From Flavobacterium sp. A45 (GTDB taxonomy: Bacteria; Bacteroidota; Bacteroidia; Flavobacteriales; Flavobacteriaceae), in NCBI RefSeq assembly GCF_002001005.1, contig NZ_MUNX01000051.1, forward strand, positions 1 through 64,000: a DNA stretch of 64,000 nucleotides. The letters are read 5' to 3'. How positions within the stretch are numbered: the stretch's first letter is position 1; each line of letters opens with the position of its first letter. Below, one piece after another: positions 8,047-17,358 of the stretch. The notes under the pieces were generated by a model, which worked only from the letters and a program-made list of their open reading frames with translations, did not search any database and was not told the DNA's origin. The translations under genes and the position numbers were made by a program.

Positions 8047-8080
8047 ATGTGCGTTTTGTAATCTCAATAAGGCTACTTAG

Positions 8081-8153
8081 TAGCGGGAACAGGACTCGAA
8101 CCTGTGACCTTCGGGTTATGAGCCCGACGAGCTGCCTACTGCTCTATCCCGCG
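8081..8153 (-). tRNA. tRNA-fMet (initiator), anticodon CAT, copy 1 of the pair
   Basis: Identical in all 73 bases to the second copy, with a 34-base spacer between them. It has the same initiator hallmarks: three G:C pairs in the anticodon stem and a C1/T72 mismatch. A promoter of the Bacteroidota type lies just upstream on the - strand (8166-8195), so both copies should be transcribed as one precursor. Confidence 0.95.
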
Positions 8154-8165
8154 TTGTTTCGGGTG

Positions 8166-8195
8166 CAAAGATACGCTGAATTTATATAAAAACAA
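8166..8195 (-). promoter_or_regulatory. promoter of the tRNA-fMet pair
   Basis: Read on the - strand: TTG (8193-8195), 19 bases, then TATCTTTG (8166-8173), a full match to TTG-N-TAnnTTTG. The tRNA 5' end lies 12 bases further on. Confidence 0.8.
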
Positions 8196-8242
8196 GGAAA
8201 ACTTAAAAAAATGTTTTATTTCCTGTATTGACTTGATATAAC

Positions 8243-8250
8243 TACCTTTG
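8243..8250 (+). promoter_or_regulatory. -7 box TACCTTTG of era
   Basis: TACCTTTG lies 20 bases before the era start codon and shares its immediate context (ACTACCTTTGCA) with the der promoter. No TTG sits at the usual 17-23-base distance; the nearest is only 12 bases upstream, so the -33 half is weak. Confidence 0.5.
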
Positions 8251-8270
8251 CAGCATAAATTATAATAGAA

Positions 8271-9152
8271 ATGTCACATAAAGCAGGTTTTGTAAACATC
8301 ATAGGGAATCCAAACGTTGGGAAATCAACGTTAATGAACGCCTTTGTTGGTGAAAGGTTATCAATTATTACGTCAAAAGCACAAACAACACGCCATAGAA
8401 TTCTTGGAATTGTAAACGGAGAAGATTTTCAAATGATCTTGTCGGATACACCTGGTATCATTAAACCAGCTTACGAAATGCAGGAATCGATGATGAACTT
8501 TGTGAAGTCTGCTTTTGAAGATGCCGATGTTTTAATCTATATGGTTGAAATTGGAGAGCAGGAATTGAAAGACGAAGCTTTTTTTAATAAAATTATCCAT
8601 TCTAAAATTCCGGTTTTGTTATTGTTAAACAAAATTGACAATTCGAATCAAGCGCAGTTGGAAGAGCAAGTGGCTTTTTGGACTGCCAAAGTTCCTAATG
8701 CAGAAATATATCCTATATCGGCTTTGCAGAATTTTAATGTACCTGAAGTTTTTCAAAGAATCATTTCATTGTTACCGGAATCGCCAGCGTATTATCCAAA
8801 AGACCAATTGACGGATAAACCAGAACGTTTCTTTGTAAATGAAACAATCCGTGAAAAAATATTATTGAACTACAGCAAAGAAATTCCATACGCAGTAGAA
8901 ATCGTAACCGAAGAATTTTTTGAAGATGAGAATATCATCCGCATTCGTTCTTTGATTATGGTGGAACGGGAGACTCAAAAAGGAATCGTTATTGGTCATA
9001 AAGGTGCTGCTTTGAAAAAAGTGGGAATGGATGCCCGTGTGGATTTGGAGAAATTCTTCGGAAAGCAAATCCATATTGAATTATATGTGAAAGTCAATAA
9101 AAACTGGAGAAGCAACGCAAATATGTTGAAGCGTTTTGGTTATAATCAATAA
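8271..9152 (+). CDS. era: GTPase Era
   Basis: A 293-residue GTPase of normal Era length. It acts in 30S ribosome assembly by binding the 3' end of 16S rRNA. Seen: G1 GNPNVGKST at residues 12-20, G3 DTPG at 58-61, G4 NKID at 119-122, and a C-terminal KH domain with GHKGAALKKVG near 242-252. The start at 8271 is preceded by a TACCTTTG box 20 bases upstream. The neighbouring Der GTPase (10049) works in 50S assembly, so this is a small ribosome-biogenesis neighbourhood; the two are separated by an oppositely oriented gene and have separate promoters. Confidence 0.97.
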   Translation: MSHKAGFVNIIGNPNVGKSTLMNAFVGERLSIITSKAQTTRHRILGIVNGEDFQMILSDTPGIIKPAYEMQESMMNFVKSAFEDADVLIYMVEIGEQELKDEAFFNKIIHSKIPVLLLLNKIDNSNQAQLEEQVAFWTAKVPNAEIYPISALQNFNVPEVFQRIISLLPESPAYYPKDQLTDKPERFFVNETIREKILLNYSKEIPYAVEIVTEEFFEDENIIRIRSLIMVERETQKGIVIGHKGAALKKVGMDARVDLEKFFGKQIHIELYVKVNKNWRSNANMLKRFGYNQ

Positions 9153-9260
9153 ATGTTGATTCGGTAATTCGGTTATTTGTTTAATCGAATGTTGGAAATT
9201 TAATTTTAAAGTAAAAAATATAAAATCAGTATTGGAATTTGTTCTAATGCTGTTTTTTTT

Positions 9261-9402
9261 TAGCCCAGATCGAAATGGAAACCCCGGAGTGAAAAAAGGT
9301 TGTTGTTCCTGTGGTTGCTGAGCGACCGGAGGAAGCTCGTGCAAGCGCATTGGAACAACTCCTTTTTTGAACGAGGAGTTGCAATGGAGAGCTGGATTGG
9401 CT
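9261..9402. repeat. interspersed hairpin repeat, family C, copy 1
   Basis: Begins TAGCCCAGAT and ends GCTGGATTGGCT. Between these lies a stem (AAAAAAGG...TTGTTCC against GGAACAA...CCTTTTTT) capped by the apical segment GAGCGACCGGAGGAAGCTC (9320-9338). The same outer words and the same apical word occur at 48660-48800, and the outer words also occur inverted at 42291-42388, while the stems differ. It fills the space between era and the convergent gene ending at 9411. Confidence 0.6.
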
Positions 9403-9410
9403 ACAAATTA

Positions 9411-9908
9411 TTAAGATTCTAGGATTTCTAAAAATACTTTTTCGATATCGTTCATTTGCTTTTCGCCGTTGCTTCGGATTTGTTTGGCAATGACATACAG
9501 CAAGAACCAAGCGAAAACCATCAGGGACATCACAACGAAATCAACTGTTGTGGATTCTTTTAGGATGTAATGAGAGTAGGCGATACCGCAAAATATGATA
9601 AAAGTTCCTGCTATCATAAAATGCAAAAACATAAAAAATGTCCATAAGTTGGGGTCGGGTCCAAACAATCCTCGAATGTGAGTTTGGTTTTCGCCTTTGG
9701 ATTCCATTTCAAGGTGTAAATGTGGTGACCAATAGGCTTTTTTGGGGCCTTTGATGTTGATCCAAATGTGGTATTCTTTTATTTTTAGGATGAAATCCAG
9801 AGAATTAGTAGTGGTGAAATGAATAAATTTTTGGCGCAGTGAATCGATGTCCTGATTGACTTCTTTATAGAAACGCAAACGCAAACGGATCTCATTATTG
9901 GTGTCCAT
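9411..9908 (-). CDS. uncharacterised membrane protein
   Basis: A 165-residue protein from the chosen start MDTNNEIRLRL. The first 85 residues are soluble, with IWINIKGPKKAYWSPHLHLEME near 60-80. Two hydrophobic segments follow (about 92-112 and 122-140), then a charged C-terminal tail, so it is probably an inner-membrane protein with two spanning helices. I do not recognise a named family. A longer frame reaches 9986, but it would run across the der promoter region (9964-9994) and adds an unconvincing N-terminus. It is divergent from der and convergent with era. Confidence 0.65.
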   Translation of the reverse strand: MDTNNEIRLRLRFYKEVNQDIDSLRQKFIHFTTTNSLDFILKIKEYHIWINIKGPKKAYWSPHLHLEMESKGENQTHIRGLFGPDPNLWTFFMFLHFMIAGTFIIFCGIAYSHYILKESTTVDFVVMSLMVFAWFLLYVIAKQIRSNGEKQMNDIEKVFLEILES

Positions 9909-9963
9909 GAAATTAGAAATGAAGAGGTTAAGTGAACAAGCTGTGGCGAATATACCAAAAAAA

Positions 9964-9994
9964 TTGATATTCATGGTTTTAAACACTACCTTTG
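9964..9994 (+). promoter_or_regulatory. promoter of der
   Basis: TTG at 9964-9966 and TACCTTTG at 9987-9994 with a 20-base spacer match the Flavobacterium consensus. The der start codon lies 54 bases downstream. Confidence 0.75.
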
Positions 9995-10048
9995 CAACCC
10001 GAAACTGGAAAGCAGTATTCGGGAGAAATAAATATTTGAATTTATATT

Positions 10049-11359
10049 ATGAACAATATTGTTGCGATAGTAGGAAGACCTAATGTAGGGAAATCAACCC
10101 TTTTTAATAGGCTGATACAAAGAAGAGAAGCTATTGTAGATTCCGTTTCTGGGGTTACCAGAGATAGAAACTACGGTAAAAGCGAGTGGAACGGAAAAGA
10201 GTTTTCTGTGATTGATACGGGAGGATACGTTCGTGGATCGGATGATGTTTTTGAAGGGGAGATCCGTAAACAAGTAGAATTGGCCATCGATGAAGCCGAC
10301 GTTATTATATTTGTGGTAGATGTTGAAGAGGGGATTACACCGATGGATGATGTTGTTGCCCGTTTGTTGCGTAAAGTGACTAAGCCTGTTTTATTGGCTG
10401 TAAACAAGGTAGATAATGCCATGCGTGAAAAAGACGCTCTTGAGTTTTATAACCTTGGTTTAGGAGAATATTTCACATTTGCCAGTATTTCGGGAAGTGG
10501 AACTGGAGATTTATTGGATGCTTTGATTGAAGCTTTTCCAGTGAAACCAGAGCCTGTTCAAGAAGAGGTAGTTTTGCCTCGTTTTGCTGTGGTAGGTCGT
10601 CCGAATGCAGGAAAATCTAGTTTTATCAATGCATTGATTGGTAAAGAACGTTTTATGGTAACTGATATTGCGGGTACTACTCGTGATGCGATTGATACAA
10701 AATTTGACCGTTTTGGTTTTGAATTCAACTTGGTAGATACGGCAGGTATTCGTCGTAAAGCGAAAGTGAAAGAAGATTTGGAATTTTATTCGGTAATGCG
10801 TTCAGTTCGTGCGATTGAACATGCCGATATTTGTATTTTGGTAATAGACGCCACTCGTGGATTTGAAGGGCAGGATCAAAGTATTTTTTGGTTGGCAGAG
10901 AAAAACCGTAAAGGTGTTGTAATCCTTGTGAATAAGTGGGATTTGGTTGAAAAAGATACCATGTCAACCCGTGATTACGAAGAGAAAATCAAAAAAGAAT
11001 TAATGCCATTTACGGATGTGCCTATTCTTTTTGTTTCGGCTTTGACAAAACAACGTTTGTTGAAAGCATTGGAAGCGACTGTTCAGGTTTTTGAAAATAG
11101 AAAGCAACATATTGCAACCTCAAAATTCAATGAATTTATGTTGAAAGTGATTGAAGCTTATCCGCCACCTGCAACCAAAGGGAAATATGTGAAAATTAAA
11201 TATTGTATGCAGTTGCCAACACCAACTCCTCAGTTTGTGTTTTTTGCCAATATGCCCCAATATGTTAAGGAGCCTTACAAACGTTACCTTGAAAATAAAA
11301 TTAGAGAAAAATGGGACTTCTCAGGAGTGCCAATCGATATTTATATTAGAGAAAAATAA
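10049..11359 (+). CDS. der: GTPase Der (EngA)
   Basis: A 436-residue protein with two consecutive G domains, the hallmark of Der, which is needed for 50S ribosomal subunit assembly. First domain: GRPNVGKST at residues 9-17, with DTGG and NKVD further on. Second domain: GRPNAGKSS near 181-189, DTAG and NKWD. The C-terminal 110 residues form the KH-like domain ending [16 protein letters not shown]. Length and domain order are normal. It has its own promoter (9964-9994) and an intrinsic terminator 6 bases after the stop, so it is a single-gene unit. Confidence 0.97.
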   Translation: MNNIVAIVGRPNVGKSTLFNRLIQRREAIVDSVSGVTRDRNYGKSEWNGKEFSVIDTGGYVRGSDDVFEGEIRKQVELAIDEADVIIFVVDVEEGITPMDDVVARLLRKVTKPVLLAVNKVDNAMREKDALEFYNLGLGEYFTFASISGSGTGDLLDALIEAFPVKPEPVQEEVVLPRFAVVGRPNAGKSSFINALIGKERFMVTDIAGTTRDAIDTKFDRFGFEFNLVDTAGIRRKAKVKEDLEFYSVMRSVRAIEHADICILVIDATRGFEGQDQSIFWLAEKNRKGVVILVNKWDLVEKDTMSTRDYEEKIKKELMPFTDVPILFVSALTKQRLLKALEATVQVFENRKQHIATSKFNEFMLKVIEAYPPPATKGKYVKIKYCMQLPTPTPQFVFFANMPQYVKEPYKRYLENKIREKWDFSGVPIDIYIREK

Positions 11360-11365
11360 AATTGA

Positions 11366-11389
11366 AATCCCGAGCAATCGGGATTTTTT
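11366..11389 (+). terminator. terminator of der
   Basis: AATCCCG-AGCAA-TCGGGATT followed by TTTT is a 7-bp GC-containing stem with a T tail directly after the der stop codon. Confidence 0.85.
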
Positions 11390-11413
11390 ATGGTATAATA
11401 GCTTGTTAGTTAG

Positions 11414-11472
11414 ATGGTTTAATGGGGTTCGTGGTTTTGTGTTTAGAAATCACGAAAGTCCTATTAAACCAT
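11414..11472. other. long hairpin in the leader of the first 926-aa OMP gene
   Basis: ATGGTTTAATGGG (11414-) pairs with CCTATTAAACCAT (-11472), and inside it TTCGTGGTTTT pairs with AGAAATCACGAA, giving a nearly continuous 59-nt stem-loop. It lies between the der terminator and the next start codon, 46 bases before it. It could be a structured 5' leader or another interspersed palindrome. Confidence 0.5.
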
Positions 11473-11518
11473 TTTTGCGTTTTGATGTCTTATAGGCTCA
11501 TTCTATATAAATTTTTTT

Positions 11519-14299
11519 ATGTTTAAATTTTTGCCTTTTTTATTTCTGCTTCAGTTCTTTTCTGTTGTTAATGCGCAAAATAGTATTGCTATAAAAGGAG
11601 GGATCTACGATTCCAATACTAAAGCTCCATTATCTGGTGCAACGGTTTATTTTTCAAATGTAAAGGACTCCACCGTAATAGAATACACTACTACCGATAA
11701 AAACGGCCTTTTTAAATTCAATATTAAAAAATACGACAAACCTTTTTACTTAAAAATTAACTTTATGGGTTACAAATCCCATGTTGAAAAACAAAATGGA
11801 ATTTTGGCAGATAAGGATTTTGGTAAATTATACCTGTCTCAAAACGCAAACGAATTGGAGACTGTTGTCATAAAAAATGATGCTCCGCCAATCCGTGTAA
11901 AAAAGGATACTTTAGAGTTTAATGCCACTTCCTATAAAGTGCGCCCTGATGCCAATGTAGAAACTTTGTTGAAACAATTGCCTGGGGTTGAAGTGGACAA
12001 TGATGGAAAAGTAAGCGTAAACGGGAGAGAAGTAACGCAGTTTTTGGTAAACGGAAAAACATTTTTTGATAAAGACGGCGCTGTAGTTCTAAAAAATTTA
12101 CCGGCTGACATAATTAGTAAGGTTCAAGTTTCTGATTTTAAAACCAAAAAAGAAGAACTATCCAAACAAGCATCAACTTCTGATAATTCCAGCATAAATT
12201 TTACTATCGATGAAAAGAAAAACAAAGGCTATTTTGGAAAATTTCTAGGAGGATATGGAACGGATGACCGTTACGAAGCTAGTTTTTTATTGAATTATTT
12301 TAATAACAAACAAAAAATAAGTCTGTTGGCTTCTTCCAATAATATCAATTCGACGGGTTTTACGATGGATGATGTATTTGATAGTATGGGCGGTGGAAGA
12401 AACAACAGAGGTGGAAATAATAGGGGAGGTGGAGTGACTAACGGAAAAGGGATAACAGAATCTAATTTGGTCGGACTTAATTATAACGATGAATGGTCTA
12501 ATAATTTTCTAGCGATGGGGAGTTACAATTTTTCGAATACTGTAACTAAAAATGAAAGCAAGTCCAATCAGGCCAATTTCTTGCCCACAGGCACTATTTT
12601 TACCGAGTCTGATTCGAAAACCAGAAATGAGAATACCGCAAATAAAGCAAACTTTGAGTTTGAGTATAAAGTAGATCCTGATACCCGAATTGTTTTTACC
12701 CCAAAAGTGGAACAAACCCGCTCGAACAGTCTTTCTGAGTCTTCCAGTTATTCTGTTGATGAAAATGAGCTGGCCTTAAATGAGAGTAAATCGAAATCGT
12801 ATAAGGAGAATACAGCAACTAATTTTGGCAATACTATAAATTTCAATAAAGCTTTCGAAAAAAAATCCCGTAATCTAAGTTTTGTTTTCAATAACAATAA
12901 TACCAAAAGTGATTCAGATGCTTTAAATGTTTCTGAAACAATTTTTTATCAAGACGGACGTCCCAATGATTTAAGAAATCAAAACGGCAAGACTGATAAT
13001 ACTTCCGATTCGTATTCGACCGATATTGAATTTATAGAACCAATAACGGATTCGTTAAGGATTCGTTTGGGTTCGGATTTCGATTGGTCAAACACGGTAA
13101 ACGATGTCAAAACATACGATTATGATGCAAGTACGGATAGCTATTCTGTCCTTAACGGAGCATTAACAAATTACACAACTTCGAGACAAAATTCTATTAC
13201 CCCGAAAGTAGGGTTAACTTTTGAAAAAAATAAATTCAGTTTTAATTTGAATTCCCGTACATCGATTGTCGATTTTGACAATCATTCCTTCTACCTAAAC
13301 AAAAACACTGATTTGAACCAGAAATATATTTTGCCGTATGGGAGCGCTCAAATTAGGTATACGTTGGACAGAACAAAAGGACTTACGATAAGATATGAGT
13401 ATTCCAATAGTCTTCCTTCATCAGACCAACTATTGCCAGTGGCGAATTTGTCCAATCCTTTGAATTCGATTATTGGAAATCCAAATTTGGATACTAATAA
13501 AAAAAACAGTGTCAACATCAATTACAGAAATTTTGATATGCGTACTCGTTCGGGTTATGGTTTGTATGCGAGAGGGGATTTCTTTGACAGTGAAATTGTT
13601 TCTATTTCAAACTATGATGCCAGCGGTAAAAGAATTACGACTTATAAAAATGTTTCTGGAACTTATTCCACTTCTATAGGCGGGAATTGGGGGCAATCCA
13701 TAAAAAATGACGCGCATGTTGTCAGATATGGTTTAGGATTAAACGGAAGTTATTCTTTGGACAAAGGATTTACGAATGATGTTTTGTATGATGCAAAATC
13801 TTTGGGAGTTTCTCCTAGAGTGCATATGAGTTATGATTATGGTGAGCTACTTACGGTAGCTCCTTCGTATAGTTTGTCTTACAGTGAATCCAGATATACC
13901 AATTCTTCATTGGATGCCAGCTCAAATGTGGTACACAAAATTAATTTGCAAACCACGAGTTATTGGCCCTCAAATTGGATTTTGGGTAATGATTTTGGCT
14001 ATACGTACAATTCTAATATTTCGGATGATTTCAAAAAAGATTTTTATTTATGGAATACGAGTTTATCGTATGTTTTTTTGAATAAAGCAATGGCTTTAAA
14101 GGTGAAAGTGTATGATATTTTAAATCAGAACCAAAGTGCCACAAGAACTATATCGCCAACTACAATTCGCGATGAGGAAAACACCGTTTTGAAAAGATAT
14201 GTGATGTTTTCTTTGTCTTATAAACTGGGTAGTTTTGGAGGAAATAACCGTCCTAAAGGAAGAATGATGGGTGGAGATGATTCGAATAGGCAATTTTAA
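11519..14299 (+). CDS. outer-membrane beta-barrel protein with carboxypeptidase-regulatory-like and plug domains
   Basis: A 926-residue protein. Signal peptide residues 1-19 end in VVNAQ. A CarboxypepD_reg-like domain follows (about 22-105, with GATVYFSNVKDSTVI). Next is a TonB-receptor-plug-like region (about 118-215: KVRPDANVETLLKQLPG and VNGREVTQFLVNGKTFF), then a large beta-barrel (OMP_b-brl_3 type) with Asn/Gly-rich loops and an aromatic-rich end. A paralogue of exactly the same length lies at 20953-23733, with near-identical blocks such as SPTTIRDEENTVL versus TPTTIRDEENTVL near residue 880. It is likely an outer-membrane transporter or assembly protein; the substrate is unknown. A long hairpin lies in its upstream region. 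Confidence 0.85.
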   Translation: MFKFLPFLFLLQFFSVVNAQNSIAIKGGIYDSNTKAPLSGATVYFSNVKDSTVIEYTTTDKNGLFKFNIKKYDKPFYLKINFMGYKSHVEKQNGILADKDFGKLYLSQNANELETVVIKNDAPPIRVKKDTLEFNATSYKVRPDANVETLLKQLPGVEVDNDGKVSVNGREVTQFLVNGKTFFDKDGAVVLKNLPADIISKVQVSDFKTKKEELSKQASTSDNSSINFTIDEKKNKGYFGKFLGGYGTDDRYEASFLLNYFNNKQKISLLASSNNINSTGFTMDDVFDSMGGGRNNRGGNNRGGGVTNGKGITESNLVGLNYNDEWSNNFLAMGSYNFSNTVTKNESKSNQANFLPTGTIFTESDSKTRNENTANKANFEFEYKVDPDTRIVFTPKVEQTRSNSLSESSSYSVDENELALNESKSKSYKENTATNFGNTINFNKAFEKKSRNLSFVFNNNNTKSDSDALNVSETIFYQDGRPNDLRNQNGKTDNTSDSYSTDIEFIEPITDSLRIRLGSDFDWSNTVNDVKTYDYDASTDSYSVLNGALTNYTTSRQNSITPKVGLTFEKNKFSFNLNSRTSIVDFDNHSFYLNKNTDLNQKYILPYGSAQIRYTLDRTKGLTIRYEYSNSLPSSDQLLPVANLSNPLNSIIGNPNLDTNKKNSVNINYRNFDMRTRSGYGLYARGDFFDSEIVSISNYDASGKRITTYKNVSGTYSTSIGGNWGQSIKNDAHVVRYGLGLNGSYSLDKGFTNDVLYDAKSLGVSPRVHMSYDYGELLTVAPSYSLSYSESRYTNSSLDASSNVVHKINLQTTSYWPSNWILGNDFGYTYNSNISDDFKKDFYLWNTSLSYVFLNKAMALKVKVYDILNQNQSATRTISPTTIRDEENTVLKRYVMFSLSYKLGSFGGNNRPKGRMMGGDDSNRQF

Positions 14300-14392
14300 C
14301 CCATAGGCGGACTCCCTGTATTAAGCAAGAAAAGTATAAACAGGAAAGGATTGTGTTTGGATTTTTTTGTTTTATTCTGAAAGTACGATTTC

Positions 14393-14623
14393 CTAGTGCA
14401 CCAAATTTTTCTTAGAGTTATCTTGATACCAATCTTTAAATTTTTTGTTTGTTTTGTATCCCTCATCGTGCAAAACGGTAAAAATTAAAAGCAGCATTAA
14501 ACATATTCCCAAAAAAGCCATACCTATTATTGCAGGAAGAAATAGCTCTGTTTGACATAGTATCGCAAAAACTACAACATAGATTGTGGTAAACCACATA
14601 AGATTAATTCCAAAATTTTTCAT
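14393..14623 (-). CDS. small two-helix membrane protein
   Basis: A 76-residue protein with two hydrophobic segments (about residues 8-25 and 29-51) and a charged, Lys-rich C-terminal tail (KTNKKFKDWYQDNSKKN). No family recognised. It stands alone between two larger genes, downstream of the ChrA gene on the same strand by about 120 bases. Codon use is like its neighbours, so it is probably a real gene. Confidence 0.55.
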   Translation of the reverse strand: MKNFGINLMWFTTIYVVVFAILCQTELFLPAIIGMAFLGICLMLLLIFTVLHDEGYKTNKKFKDWYQDNSKKNLVH

Positions 14624-14745
14624 GGCTCTAACTTTTCTATTAAAGTTACGGTCTATTTTTACAAAATTTAGTTAATTGATGAATAATCTATTCTTAAAAT
14701 TGGATTGATATGCTAGCGTAATTTAGGACTACTTTTTTTATGAAA

Positions 14746-15924
14746 TTATATAAGTTTGAGTAAAACTCCCAAAAGTGCAGCAATACAAATGATATGAGGC
14801 TCTTGTATTTTTTTGACATAAATGAGAATAAGAACAGTTCCAGTCGCAATTATTACTGTCGGTATATCTACAATGGTTCGGAGGGAAATTACAATTACAG
14901 CACCGACTAAAGCACCAATTACTCCGGCAGTTATTCCGTCAACAAATGCTTTGATGCTCTTGTTTTGAGAAATCTTTTTAAAATAAGGAGCAGGAATAAC
15001 GGTAAATAAATAACAAGGGAGAAAAACTCCCAAAGCAGCAACGCTAGCACCAGTAAATCCTGAAACTAAATAGCCTATGAATCCTACAGAGATTACGACT
15101 GGTCCAGGGGTAATCATGGCTACAGCTACGGCATCGACAAATTGATTTTCGGTTAGCCATCCATGCTCGTTGACTACTCCAGCATGCAGAAAGGGAACAA
15201 TAGCCAGTCCGCTTCCAAAAACAAATGCTCCAGCTTTGATAAAAAACCAGGCAAGGTCTCCTAGTTTTCCAAGTTCTATAGCCGAGAATCCAGCTGTTGA
15301 AAGAAAAAAGAAAGAAGCTGTTTTAGGACGTTTAATCCATTCGGGAGGTGCTTTTACGATCATGTAGATAAAACCTAAAGCTACAAACAGAAGCAGTTCT
15401 TCTTTTTGGGTTACAGCTGTAAGAATGGTTGCGGTAATGTAAAATATCCAGAGAAGCCAGTTGCTTTTTATTGCAGGAACTTCAAATTTACTAATGGATT
15501 TAATTGTCAGTTTATAAGAACTCAAAACAATTATACCAATTACTGCAGCGCTTATGCCATAGAAAATGGCTTGCATCCAGGGTAAACCTCCATACGCTTG
15601 ATAGGCAATGCCTAACAAAACAACCATTATGAAAGAAGGGAGGATAAAGGCTAATCCAGAAAGGGTGGCTCCTAAAACACCAAAGTGTACAAACCCAATA
15701 TAAATTCCCAATTGGGCCGCCAAAGGACCTGGCGCTAATTGGGACAGTGCCAATCCTTCTTTAAAGTCGGAATCGTTAATCCATTTTTTATCCTCGACCA
15801 AATCACGATGCATATAACCTACCAATGCAACGGGGCCTCCAAAACCTGTTGTGCCTAGTTTTAGAAAATATTTTATTAAATCAAGTAGAGTATAACTGGG
15901 CTGTTTTTTTATGGTTTCAGACAT
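14746..15924 (-). CDS. chrA: chromate transporter, CHR family (ChrA-like)
   Basis: A 392-residue integral membrane protein with the duplicated CHR architecture. The N-terminal half contains LGTTGFGGPVALVGY near residue 24-40 and LSQLAPGPLAAQLG near 61-75. The C-terminal half repeats the motif as GAFVFGSGLAIVPFL and MITPGPVVISVGFIG. Family members export chromate, a sulfate analogue, though many have unproven substrates. The gene starts 20 bases after the preceding beta-barrel gene's stop on the same strand, which suggests co-transcription. The Cys-rich Rrf2 regulator and TonB receptor upstream may make this a sulfur-oxyanion-related locus; that is inference. Confidence 0.88.
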   Translation of the reverse strand: MSETIKKQPSYTLLDLIKYFLKLGTTGFGGPVALVGYMHRDLVEDKKWINDSDFKEGLALSQLAPGPLAAQLGIYIGFVHFGVLGATLSGLAFILPSFIMVVLLGIAYQAYGGLPWMQAIFYGISAAVIGIIVLSSYKLTIKSISKFEVPAIKSNWLLWIFYITATILTAVTQKEELLLFVALGFIYMIVKAPPEWIKRPKTASFFFLSTAGFSAIELGKLGDLAWFFIKAGAFVFGSGLAIVPFLHAGVVNEHGWLTENQFVDAVAVAMITPGPVVISVGFIGYLVSGFTGASVAALGVFLPCYLFTVIPAPYFKKISQNKSIKAFVDGITAGVIGALVGAVIVISLRTIVDIPTVIIATGTVLILIYVKKIQEPHIICIAALLGVLLKLI

Positions 15925-15944
15925 AGTTTTGGTGTTAAATGATT

Positions 15945-16490
15945 TTAAAACGAGATTCCAAATTGCAAACCTAACGTTACTGAAGCAGGTTTGTCATTTC
16001 CAAATCGTACCGGAACAGGCACCGATACATAATAATTGTAGTCTTTATGTATGCCGATTGCTTTGCTCAAAACAGGCGTAAAACCGTATCGACCCGATGT
16101 CTCAAAAGCAACTCTGCCAGCAAAAGTTAATTCATGTTTTAATCGAACAAGTATTCCTGGGTGAATTAATACACTGTTGACTTTACTGAGTCCATCATCG
16201 GTTTTAATTGTTGGAACTATTTCGAATGAAAAACCAATGCTTTTATTTTTCCATACATTTATGGCAATCGGCATCCCGACTATATAGTAATCTTTAAAAT
16301 TGGTGGTCGTTTCTTCCGATGAAAAGGTGACTATCGGATGAACAATACCCACAGTAGCTTTTATTTTTGGAAAAACTTCTACTTCGTTTTGGGCGTATGA
16401 TTTTGAAGTTAAAGAGGTTAAAATTACCAAGAGCATAATTGTGACAATGCTCAAATTTGTTGTTTTATTTATGGAGTATTTTTTTTTCAT
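15945..16490 (-). CDS. exported outer-membrane beta-barrel-like protein
   Basis: A 181-residue protein with an N-terminal signal sequence (hydrophobic residues 14-28, cleavage near SKSYAQ at 29-34) followed by alternating amphipathic strands and a C-terminal aromatic ending FGISF, typical of small outer-membrane barrels. No specific family recognised. It lies 20 bases upstream of chrA and 112 bases downstream of the DUF2490 gene on the same strand, so it is probably part of their operon. Confidence 0.65.
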   Translation of the reverse strand: MKKKYSINKTTNLSIVTIMLLVILTSLTSKSYAQNEVEVFPKIKATVGIVHPIVTFSSEETTTNFKDYYIVGMPIAINVWKNKSIGFSFEIVPTIKTDDGLSKVNSVLIHPGILVRLKHELTFAGRVAFETSGRYGFTPVLSKAIGIHKDYNYYVSVPVPVRFGNDKPASVTLGLQFGISF

Positions 16491-16602
16491 CTATTAAAAG
16501 TTAAATTTAATGTTCTTTAAAAAACAAGTGCCATTTTTCCTAAAACAAACAAATGAAAAACAGAATAAAACAACTTCATTTTGGATGAAACTCCTTATAA
16601 GT

Positions 16603-17358
16603 TTAATTAATCTGTGACTTCTGTTTTTCTTTCAGTTTTATTTTGTGAAATAAGGTAAACCTAATAATGTCTCTATCAAAATAATCAACACCACTTGCGC
16701 GTTGTTGGAAACTGTTTAAATAACCCAATTCTAATGCAATATTTTTATTAATGCCGTATTGGATAGCGGCGTAAATTCTGTTTTGGTCAAAAGTGTTATG
16801 AACAATGCTTTCACCTGCGTTAATCATTAGTTCATCATATACAATGGCTTTGAGATACTGGCTTTCTTTTTTCCAGCAGCAATATTCCCCTTGAAGACGG
16901 TATCTAAATCTCCATGTAAAAGTGGTTCCCGGTTGCAGTCCATTTTTGTCAGCATTTTTAAAAAACCGTTCCTCAACTTGAAATCGCTGAATTAGTGAAA
17001 AATTTCCAAATTCCTGTTTCCAAGTAATATCCTGTTGTCCTCTGTATTCGGGTGTTCTAAAGTCATTATTGACTTCTGGATTTTGTGTTGCTACAGAGAA
17101 ATAGGCATACCCCGCACCAATATCTATTTTACTATTAATTTTATATCGACCATGCACCCTTAATAGATATAAATTTTCTTCTGTAGGGTTCAAAAATATC
17201 CGATTGTCAAATTCACTATGTATTGACCATTTGTTATTTATGGTAAATTGATTGTAATATCGTGTCCAGATTAGGCTTTGATGATCTATGTTTTTTTCTG
17301 TTTGCGCATTGGAAGCATAATATATTAACAATATGCAAAAGAGTCTTATGGTTCTCAT
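16603..17358 (-). CDS. DUF2490 family outer-membrane protein
   Basis: A 251-residue protein with a signal peptide (residues 1-18, ending SNAQ). The body matches the DUF2490 pattern: WTRYYNQFTINNKWSIHSEFDNRIF near 31-55, FSLIQRFQVEERFF near 108-121, FRYRLQGEY near 140-148 and a C-terminal FTLFHKIKL strand. The family is a predicted outer-membrane barrel of unknown function, common in Bacteroidota. Its start codon touches a perfect 13-bp-arm palindrome that encloses a TACATTTG -7 box, so it probably has its own regulated promoter in addition to read-through from the TonB receptor gene. Confidence 0.8.
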   Translation of the reverse strand: MRTIRLFCILLIYYASNAQTEKNIDHQSLIWTRYYNQFTINNKWSIHSEFDNRIFLNPTEENLYLLRVHGRYKINSKIDIGAGYAYFSVATQNPEVNNDFRTPEYRGQQDITWKQEFGNFSLIQRFQVEERFFKNADKNGLQPGTTFTWRFRYRLQGEYCCWKKESQYLKAIVYDELMINAGESIVHNTFDQNRIYAAIQYGINKNIALELGYLNSFQQRASGVDYFDRDIIRFTLFHKIKLKEKQKSQIN

